From the NCBI RefSeq assembly GCF_028389875.1, contig NC_084687.1, forward strand, positions 5,988,157 through 6,052,156: DNA of 64,000 bases, given 5' to 3'. The notes under the pieces were generated by a model. The model was not told where the DNA came from, searched no databases, and saw only the letters and a list, made by a program, of their open reading frames with translations. The position numbers were made by a program, and so were the translations under genes. Shown here in pieces: positions 44,999-53,260 of this stretch (position 1 is the first letter of the stretch; each line of letters begins with the position of its first letter). This DNA is from Rhea pennata (Eukaryota; Chordata; Aves; Rheiformes; Rheidae).

Positions 44999-46230
44999 TC
45001 TGTGCATGGAAGCAGAAAGTGAGAAAAGTGAGCCAGGAAACATTTTTGTATACTGGTATTTCAATAAAGCTTAGCTTCACACGTGAAAACAGCAAACTAA
45101 TGTAGTTTCATGTGTTTGGGATGCAGGGGGGAAAGGGGAAAGAAATCAGTAGATTAACAGTTTGATACAGAGCCTGAAAATCACCATTAATTTGAGGTTT
45201 TGCCTTTGCTGTCTGCTATTTTTTGAATATGCTGGCTAAATTTTATATCCTTTTGTATCCTTTACTTTTACTTTTCACGTCTGTTGTTCTTAGAAGCTCA
45301 CAGAAACCTGCGATGGACAGCTTTGACTTCAGTGTGTATACGCTAACCGTAATCAATGCTCTGATCTGACAAATGTTCTTCCTATTAACGGTGCTGTAAT
45401 TAGAACATAACAAAGTTTTGCCATAACATTCTTCAGTTGTCACTTCCTTATTTAGCTCACTGGGCTCTGGGTGTGTGTGTTGTGGGTTGGTTTGGGGATT
45501 TTTTTTAGTCCAGAATCCTCCTCATCCCTAGGCTGAAAGGAGAAATCCTGTAATAGCTACTTAAGAAAGATTTGCTTTTATTAGAAACCTATAAATGGGT
45601 AACCTACTGTACACAAGTGGATACTGGAATAGCTTGAAGATGAAGTCATGCTGCAATAAAAAGGTCTCTAGCTATGGCATATATGATTAAATGATGCATG
45701 TTACATGTGAAAGCAGTTTGTGGACAGCCACATAAATTAATTTTCCTTGTGCGTTTTAATATGATTAAATGGCAAATGTTTGATTAAAAATATTTACAGT
45801 CTAAAAAAATAACAAAATAGGTACACACAAGCATTGAAGTGTTCTTTGACTTTCTATATATTTATGCCTATAGTGTGTATATACACGTGTGTAGCTATGT
45901 ATGCCTGCAAACACAGTTTCTACTCGATCAGGCTTCCACGTTTACTGATTTTATATGACAGTCTCTGTATGAGGATTTTATATGAATGAGTGGTATTTTC
46001 TCAGGCATAGCACCTCATTTAAAAAAAGAAAAATAAAAGGCTTATTTTGCCATGCTGCAATGCTTGCTAATATAACCTAATCAGCTACTACATTTCCCAA
46101 ATTCTGCTGTTTAGAGTTGCGCAGTTTAAAGTTAGCTAAAGAACTGGGGAATCAAACAGTAAAACTGTATTTGAAAAATTCCGCCTGCTCAAGTTATGCT
46201 GAGGAAAGTCAATTAAAAAAAAAAAATGCA
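44999..46230. other. AT-rich intergenic DNA
   Basis: No gene or repeat was recognised. Further AATAAA hexamers lie at 45063, 45655 and 46032. The segment ends at a sharp change to CpG-rich DNA. Confidence 0.7.
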
Positions 46231-46234
46231 TCTC

Positions 46235-47310
46235 TCTGCGCGGAGAGTCGGACCACGGGGCAGCGGCGCTTGTCTAGAGATACGTGCCAAGAGCTTTCTA
46301 GGAAGAGAAAGGGCCTCGGAATGACCAGAGGCTTCTAAAACTTTCAGGTCCAGCTTTTCGCGGCGCCCGCGCGCGCAGCTCCTCCCGTTCCTCCGGCCGC
46401 CGGGCTCCGCGTGAGCCTTCCGCGCGGCCGCGAGCGCGCCGGGCGGCCGCCCCGCCTGCTGCGGGCTGGCCGGGAGACCGCGGGGCGCCTCGAGAGGAGC
46501 AGGCCTGCGCGAGGGAAGTTAACGAATTACCCGTAACCGGTCCAAACCCAGAAAAACGGCAGCAGGCGCTGGCGACGCCGGCGCGGGGCCGGCGGGAAGG
46601 GGGGACGCCAGAAGGGCTTCGCTCCGGGCCGGCAGCGCCAGCGCGAGCCCGTCCTCCGCTCGGCCTCCCGGCGCCGGTGCCCGTTGCGTTACCGACGTTA
46701 ATAATACAGGCTGCCAGCGTCGCTAGCAGGTGCGGATGACGGATGACATAGACGAAACGATATTCGAGGTCTGGGTAACCAGCTGTAAAGGCATCGAGCG
46801 GGAAAGGTCACGCACGTAATTTACACCGCTCCTCCGCACGCGAGCCTGCCGGCACAAGATACGCGTGTGCGAGCAGAGCCGGATAGGTTGGGTTTTCCGT
46901 AGGCGCGTGAATCTTTGGGACGTGAGCTGTATATCCCTGCACGTCCCCCTCGAAATTCCCTCGGCTGCTGCCGCCCGGAGCCCGGCCACCCGTAGCAAGC
47001 CTTCAGCAGGGCCCGGCCCGCTCGCTGCACGCTGCTCCTGTCCATTTCTCCTCTTTCTCAGAAAACGCTGACGATCCCAGGGGATTCCGGCAGCGCCGGG
47101 GCAGGGCTGCGCCGCCGGCTCGGGCTCCCGCGGCCGCCCGCGCCACGCTTAGGGGATTTAGGCACCAAATTTCTTATCCAGGTGTAAATAAATGGGAAAC
47201 AACCGGAGCGGCTTTTCTTGCAGGAGGGGAGCGGGCAGCCCTGCGCCGGCGGGACGGTTTGCAGCGGCGGCTCCTTTCCCCCCGCGCGGGACGGGAGCAG
47301 CAGCACGGCG
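46235..47310. promoter_or_regulatory. Orphan intergenic CpG island
   Basis: CpG density rises abruptly at about 46235 and stays high to about 47310, strongest at 46360-46700 and 46790-47120. No conserved coding exon was recognised on either strand. It lies about 6.6 kb past the DYRK3 stop and 5.5 kb before the MAPKAPK2 start. It may be the promoter of an unannotated non-coding RNA or an enhancer-associated island. Confidence 0.55.
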
Positions 47311-49300
47311 CCCGGCAGGACCAGCTCTCCAAATCGGATTTTCTTGGGATTTTTTTCCCCAAGTCTAGCGGGGTCATGAGCTTCACGCTAACTATTTCCA
47401 GCCCTCTCAGCAGCACTTACAGCACTCAACGTGATCCTTTGACACATCCCCATGTGATGGGAAACATACAGGAATGACCCAAAGCTTTATAAATACTCCT
47501 TGATGTTTTTTTTTTCCTGTTAGACCCAGGCCAGCCTGTCATGCATCACTCACACCGCTAATTACATCTAGCTAGCAGATAAGAGGGTCCCTACAAAATC
47601 CTTTCCCAGGTTCTGGTCTTCTCCCCTAGCTCTTCCCCGCAAAGCAGCAAAGCTACCGGGAGACGGGGGCGACTTTCCAGAAGCACCGCTGCAAACGGGC
47701 CCTTCGCTTCAATTTTTGCACAGAGGTGGCTCCGGCTTTTCTCATCAGCCCGTTTTTTTCCGTTGGTGCGTGCAGGTGTCTGTAAGCGTGCGGGGCTGGA
47801 AAGGGCCACGCAGGTATCGGCACCTCGCTCCAAAAAGCCCGGGCCGGGCCAGGCCGCCCTGGGGCTGCCTGTGCGGTGCACCTCGCTCTTCCACCCTGCT
47901 CAATAAATATATCTGGCCTCAAAAAAAAAAAAAAAAAGGGGGGGGGGGAAAAAAGGCGAGGGACGCCTCACCTAGCCGCCGTTGCTGTTTTCCCAGTTGT
48001 TACGCAAACAGGTTTATTTCTGGCTCGCGCCACCTGCCAGGTCGCAGCCCGGCGCAATGCAACCGCCTGCTCCCGGTCTCAGCGCGCCGGGGCGGATACG
48101 AATACGGCGCCCGCCAGCAGCGCCCGGAGCAGCTGCTCGGCCCAGCCCCGGGCGGCTCCCGCCTGCCGCCGCCGCGGCCTTTGGCCGCCCAGGTGCATCT
48201 TCCGCCACACCAAAAAGCGGATAAAACCCCAGCAGCTCCCAGCCTGGTGTGGAATGGGTCTGTCTGTGCCTGGAGTGGGGTTTGGTGCCTCTTGCAGGGA
48301 TGGCCTGTGCTGGCCTTGCTGCTCCCAGGCCACCAAACAGGCCTTTGGTTTCCCCCAGGTTGGCTGTAACTGGTAATTTCCCCTGGTTTTGCAGCCCCAT
48401 GGCCTTGCCGTGCCCTGTGCCAGGGCCCCGCTCGCAGTCCGGGGTCTGCGGTCAGGAAACGAAGCTCCGTTCGCTTCCCCGCACGTTGCGCTGGCCTTGC
48501 CCTCCCCTGCAGCCAGCACACCCTCCAGTTGCACCTGGGTGATTTGTGCTGCAAACGAGGCCTGATCGCTGATTAGCGGCCATCAGTGCTGTTAATTGCA
48601 ACGGTGGCTGTGTTGCTGAGGATCTCTGCTTGGCAGTTTGACCCTTGGCTTGGGGTTTTGCTGGGGTTGCTGATTGCGGGTGAGTTGAGCTGTTTGATTT
48701 TGGCTGTGTGATGGCCCAGCTCCGCGTGCCCGTGCGCAGGCACGGCCCTTGTGTGTGCACGGGGCTCCTTTGGCGCCCAGCCTGGACCGTCCCGTGGAGA
48801 GCTGGGCGCCTGCGTGGAGCTGAGCGGCCCTGTGCTGGGGCGCCGTGCCCGGGCGCAGCGCGGGAACGCCGGTGCGCGGGCTGCCGGGCCTGGGCTACGC
48901 GTGTCCCGTGGGGTTAGGCCGACTGCAGGAGCTGCTTGTGCTGATGGAGCTCATCTCCGTGATCCCGTGGCACGGCTGGGTGCACATGTATAAAATACGT
49001 GCTGGTAGCCCCAACCCCTGCCTGCTGGCTGGATGCAGCGAGCACCTCAGCTCCTTCCTACCGGAGATGTCCCGCACATTCCCGTGCGGGAACGTTTTCA
49101 TCCCTAACTCCTGAGGGTCTCGGTTTGCTCTGCTGAGCTGAAATCTGGCCTCCTTGCTGTCCTGGCACCACTGAAAATTTGCTTGGAGGGGAAAAACCCA
49201 TCTGTGCTGTGGAAAAGGGAGGGGAAGGCTGGAGGGGAAAGGGCGCTGGCCCCCCGCCCCGGGCTGTGGGCTGGCGTGGGCATTTGCCCGCAAGCTGCGT
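47311..49300. other. GC-rich intergenic DNA
   Basis: Contains the AATAAA/A17/G12 tract at 47902-47949. No gene was supported; the many open frames in both directions are GC-driven and share no recognisable domain. Confidence 0.6.
47902..47949 (+). repeat. AATAAA followed by A17 and a G run
   Basis: AATAAA at 47902-47907, then A at 47921-47937, then about 12 G. The signal-to-tail spacing of 13 nt resembles a retroposed mRNA 3' end, but no parent gene is recognisable upstream. Confidence 0.55.
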
Positions 49301-49316
49301 TTTCCTGTGCGCGATC

Positions 49317-49433
49317 TGTGGTTTTGCTCATTACCTGGAATACATCCGCTTCTGAGCGGATCATTTTTAAAGACCCGTGCTCCTGGGCAGCGTTTTCGTG
49401 ATTCCGGGCAAGGAAGTACAATTAGCGTTATCT
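49317..49433. promoter_or_regulatory. Motif cluster RUNX/ETS/GATA
   Basis: TGTGGTTT (RUNX, 49317-49324), AGGAAGTA (ETS, 49411-49418) and minus-strand AGATAA (GATA, 49428-49433) lie within 120 bp. A 6-bp inverted repeat, tccgct/agcgga, is at 49345-49360. This is a candidate haematopoietic-type enhancer; motif matches alone are weak evidence. Confidence 0.3.
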
Positions 49434-49659
49434 TGTGGGCAATGAATCAGGGTACAGTTTCCTACTGGAGACGGAAAAATCTCCCGGTGTCACGGGGAGA
49501 GAAAAAAAAAGAGCAACGCAGCAGGTCGGCGCTGGTGGCCTCCGCTGGTTTCCGGCGGGCTGAGCTCTCCCTGGGGACGGGGAGCTTCTTGCACAGGCTG
49601 TTAGTGGAAGAGCCCTGTGTGAGCTCCCGCGCCGCTGCCTCCTCCCCTTGCTTTAAGAA

Positions 49660-49930
49660 GGGCATTAATAGCTGTAATGAGGATTAGCAATATCTTTTCA
49701 ACTCAATTACCCCTATCCTAAAAGCATGCAGGATTATTTAAATGTATTACCATTTTTTAAAGTAGAATAGCTTTTCTCCAGCTTTGTGCTTGTGTAAACC
49801 TACTCTGGGAGAAAAACAGGATACATGCAGCCACGGTGATCATTACCCTAATCTTCCGGGTCTATTTTTCTGGGTAACTCTGCTATAATCAAATAATAAC
49901 CGGGTTATTATTTGATTATAGCAGGATCTG
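49660..49930. promoter_or_regulatory. AT-rich, TAAT-rich patch in GC-rich DNA
   Basis: About 270 bp rich in TAAT/ATTA homeodomain cores (for example attaatagctgtaatgagg), bounded by GC-rich sequence on both sides and ending in the 45-bp palindrome. Candidate conserved non-coding element. Confidence 0.3.
49880..49924. repeat. 45-bp inverted repeat, 22-bp perfect arms, 1-nt centre
   Basis: Left arm 49880-49901 (ctgctataatcaaataataa then cc) pairs base for base with right arm 49903-49924 around a single G at 49902. All 22 pairs were checked by eye; pairing fails at the next position outward (T/G). Confidence 0.97.
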
Positions 49931-50003
49931 GGTCCCACGGGGAGGCTGGGCAGCGGGAGGCGACGAGCCCGGAGCCTGGCCCTGCTCTGGGTAAACGGAG
50001 GCG

Positions 50004-50056
50004 ACGCGGGACGTGGGGACGCCCGGACACGGGGACACGGGACATGGGGACACGGG
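50004..50056 (+). repeat. Short minisatellite, unit ggacacgg-like
   Basis: Degenerate 8-10 nt units (gacgcgg, gacgtgg, gacgccc, gacacgg, gacacgg, gacatgg, gacacgg) in tandem. Confidence 0.7.
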
Positions 50057-50060
50057 CCGC

Positions 50061-50080
50061 GGAGGCCACCTGGTGGCCAC
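50061..50080 (-). promoter_or_regulatory. CTCF-like motif
   Basis: On the minus strand the sequence is gtggccaccaggtggcctcc, close to the CTCF core (TGGCCACCAGGGGGCGCTA type). It also forms a 15-bp palindrome, ggccacc-t-ggtggcc. Located between DYRK3 and MAPKAPK2. Confidence 0.45.
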
Positions 50081-50193
50081 GTCCCCAGCCCGGGGACAGC
50101 GGCGCTGCGCCGGCGCTCGCCTTCGCCTTGCCGTCCTTCCGGCACAGGAGCGAAATATCCTATCTTTTTTATCCTTTTCCCTCTCTCTCTCTC

Positions 50194-50215
50194 TTTTTTT
50201 TTTTTTTTTTTTTTT
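50194..50215. repeat. T22 run after a (CT)n tract
   Basis: Pyrimidine tract with (CT)n at about 50181-50193 followed by 22 T. Confidence 0.85.
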
Positions 50216-52080
50216 ATTTTTTTTCCAAAAAGGCCCGCGGCCTGCATGCATCTCCATCAGCGTCCTGGGGCGAAGGGAGGCTGAAAAGCTCCCGGTCCCG
50301 CTCCTTGCTAAGCATCCAGGCCACCTCCCGGCGGGGGGATTTGGGGGAGAGGAAGCGCTGAGACGCTGGGCAGGCCGATTCCCCTCCTCGTACCCGCTGC
50401 TCCCCGGTAAAATAGGGAGAAGCGGCTCTTCCCGCTGGTCCGCTTGGAGCCCGGCTGCCCCGAGGGCGAGCGCCCTGACCTCGGCTGGGCGGCCCAGGGG
50501 GTTTCCATGGGAAACTCGGGAAATGCTGCTTCCAAACCCTGTATATCCTTGAAAGTGCTGTTTATCTTCGAGAGAGCTGAGGGATCAGATTACAAATAAA
50601 ACATGAATGAAAATAGAGGAAACAGAGTAGCAAGAGGGGTCAGTAGTTTTCCTTTGCCCACAGATTCTTCTGTGATGAAAAACTTGGGCTAGAAGGGTCG
50701 TTTCCAAGCCGTGCTGGAGCTGGCCTGAGCAAAGGGAGGGAGCGGTGGGAAAAGCCCGCGAAATGCAGCGGCAGCTTCGAGGCGTCTTTGCGCTCTACGA
50801 GCCCTCGCTACAAAGCACCTTGGCTCTAGCTCCTGCCCGAGCGCCCCGGCGAACGGGGATCGGATCCTGGGAGATGCTGCAAGTCCCCCAGGCGGAGCGT
50901 TTTCCCAGGAGGAAATCCACCGTGCCCGCATCCCCCGTGGAGCGGGGCAGCGGCACCGGGGGTGGCGCGGGGACGCTCGGGCCCGGAGCGGGCGCCGTGC
51001 TTGCGCGGCTGCTCCGTTCGCTCCTTCCACCCTTCTGGCCGCTGCCGCCTCCGGGCAGCCGCTCGGCTCTTCCCGATGCGATGCGCTCCGAGCAGCTGGA
51101 TCTGCTGTTTCATCCAACTATTGATCAGTGATTGTGTTAAAACGCTGGCTTTTGGAAAGCACGGTCTGACCTTTCTGTTACTATTATTTCATTTCACTGA
51201 CTAGACTAACAAATTGGAAGGGATTTTATTTGCCGCAGGAGGTGGGCTGGCAGGGCGTCCCGCTGCAGGATGAGTGCTCTCCTGCGTGGACATGCCCGTA
51301 GAGGTCACGATTTGCTCTTTGTCCTGCCCCTTTTGGATGCTAGGTGTTTTCTTTCTCTCTCCTGCTTTTTGAGAACTTGGTGTTCCCGGTAGGCCTGGGA
51401 TGAGGTTGGTTTCTTCTGCTCTTGCTTTCCCTTAGTCAAGAGCAGAGAATGAAATACTGGAGACAGAAGAGAGAAGTCCTGTCTCCGTGGCTTGTTCTGC
51501 CCTGGGAACCCCATGGACTTGCTGATGTTGCTATGGATGAACGAGGACGGTGGCTTTTGTGACATGGGTGTGTGTCCACCGGGACCCTCCATCGGTGTGT
51601 TTCGGAGAGGCTTCCAGAGCTCTTTGGCACTGTTGACCATGGCGAGACCGGCGCTGGTGCACGGTTTGAGTCCGTGGTCCCAGCAGACCCATCAACAGCT
51701 TCTCGGCCAACGCTCGATCTGCGTTAGGCCGGGCTGTGGGTCCTGCTTCCTGCTCCCCGAGTTGGCACGTCCGGCCTGTGCCGGTGGCTGTGCCATGTAG
51801 ACGTGTAAGTGTGGATGTGCAGAAAACGGCCTGCCAAAATATCACCAACCAGGCCTCAGCGAAACTGTTCTAGACTCCGCTGTTTGCTTCTAGTGTTGCT
51901 CTGGGCGCATTTCCTCGTCTCCCCTCCTCCAGGTGATGTTCATTGCTTTTCGTGGCAGAGCCAGGTGATGTGGGAATGAATGTCATAAAAGTGTGTTCCT
52001 TGATTAGAAAACAAGGATTACTGGTGATGAGCGGGCTGACTGTTTTGTGATCCTAAATGAAAAATCTGGACTTCACGTTT
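50216..52080. other. Intergenic DNA upstream of MAPKAPK2
   Basis: GC-rich with a CpG-dense segment at about 50690-51080 but no recognisable exon. 51100-52080 is of ordinary composition, and I see nothing in it. Confidence 0.6.
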
Positions 52081-52343
52081 TGCTGCAGCTGAAGGAAAGT
52101 TTGCTGGGCCGGACGCCCGGCAGCTCAACGCCAAACCGCTCCTCGGCGAGGATTGCTTATCTTCTAGCTGGCTAGCGCCTGCGTCGGGTTCTGGGTTGAG
52201 CCTGGGAACGGGCCTTAATTTGATTTGTATTATCAGAATGCTTTTTTCCCTTTGCTTTTGGGACGGTTTCCCACCCCTGGCCCTGGCGTCCTGCCTGCCT
52301 GCAGGGACTGGGAACGGGTCGCGGCTGCGCTGCGCTGCTTTCA

Positions 52344-52443
52344 GCAGCGGCCGGGGGCTCCGCGCAGCGTGCACGGTGCGGGGCGGGGGGGGGGCAGCGG
52401 CCGGGGGCTCCGCGCAGCGTGCGCGGTGCGGGGCGGGGGGGGA
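52344..52443 (+). repeat. Two tandem copies of a 50-bp GC-rich unit
   Basis: gcagcggccgggggctccgc ... ggtgcggggcgggg at 52344-52393 is repeated at 52394-52443, differing mainly at one base (gcacgg versus gcgcgg). A truncated third copy starts at 52444. Confidence 0.9.
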
Positions 52444-52833
52444 GCAGCGGCTCCCCGCGGCATCCGGGGGCGAAAAACTCAACCGAGGCGGAACAGCAAA
52501 GAGGCGGCAAAGCAGCGCCCGTCCTCCCCCCCCCCCGCGGCGGGCGCAGGCCCGCAGCCGCTGCCCGCCCCGTCCCTCCCCCGGCGGCCGGGGCGGCCGC
52601 AGCGAGCGCTGACATCAGAGCCGAGCCGCGCCGGGAGGGGGAGGAGGAGGAGGAGGAGGAGCCCGCCGCACCGGAGCGATTCCTCTTCCCGTCGCCGCGC
52701 TCGGGGCCGGGGCGCACCGGCGGGGGGCGGCGGCGGCGGCGGCGGCTTCTCCTCCTCCGTCGTCTCCGTCCCCCCCGTCCGCCGCCGTCCGGGGCTCCCG
52801 CGGGGCTCGAGGCGCCGCCGCCGCGGCCCGACC

Positions 52834-53094
52834 ATGCTCCCCGGGGCGCCGCCGCCGCCCGCCGCCTTCCCCGCGGCGCCGCCGCAGCCGCCGCCGCCGC
52901 CGCCCGCCGCCCCGCACGGGCCGCCGGCGCCGCCGCCGCAGTTCCCGCCGTTCCCGGGGAAGCCCGGCCTCCAGATCCGGAAGAATGCCATCACGGACGA
53001 CTACAAGGTCACCACGCAAGTGCTGGGGCTCGGCATCAACGGGAAAGTTTTGGAGATCTTCAGCAAGAAGAGCGGCGAGAAGTTCGCCCTCAAG
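52834..53094 (+). CDS. MAPKAPK2: MAPKAPK2 (MK2) exon 1, partial gene
   Basis: MAP kinase-activated protein kinase 2 is the p38 substrate kinase that phosphorylates HSP27 and TTP/ZFP36 and so controls AU-rich cytokine mRNA stability. This exon encodes 87 residues: a proline-rich N-terminus (about 1-42, MLPGAPPPPAAFP, with PPPPPP and PPQFPPFPG), then KPGLQIRKNAITDDYKVTTQ, glycine loop LGLGINGKV (64-72) and FALK with the ATP-binding Lys87 (human Lys93). The donor gtgcgc follows directly, as at the human exon 1 boundary. ATG context accATGc has A at -3, and the human protein starts MLSNSQ at the same place. The frame is open 203 codons upstream, so a longer start is formally possible. Later exons were not found and must lie beyond 64000. 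Confidence 0.96.
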
Positions 53095-53244
53095 GTGCGC
53101 GGCGGCGGGGCGGGCGCAGCCGCCCGGGGGGCGGGCGGCCCCGCCGCCAGCCCCGCGTCTCCGCGGGGACGTAGCGGGTTCCCCCCCCCTCTCTTTCTTT
53201 TCTTTTCTTTTTTCTTTTTCCGTTTTCTGTTGTTTTCTTTACTT

Positions 53245-53260
53245 GGGGGGGGGGGGGGGG
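53245..53260 (+). repeat. G16 homopolymer at start of MAPKAPK2 intron 1
   Basis: Sixteen G in a row, 150 bp past the exon 1 donor. Prone to slippage and sequencing error. Confidence 0.9.

Noticed and set aside
47716-48554. Plus and minus open frames of 150-217 codons near 48 kb
   Set aside because: Several overlapping frames are open in both directions and translations contain homopolymer-derived Lys/Gly runs; none resembles a known protein.
50745-51131. 128-codon open frame upstream of MAPKAPK2
   Set aside because: No recognisable domain, and opposing open frames are equally long.
52172-53019. Overlapping minus-strand open frames opposite MAPKAPK2 exon 1
   Set aside because: Antisense shadows of proline/alanine-rich GC sequence; no domain.
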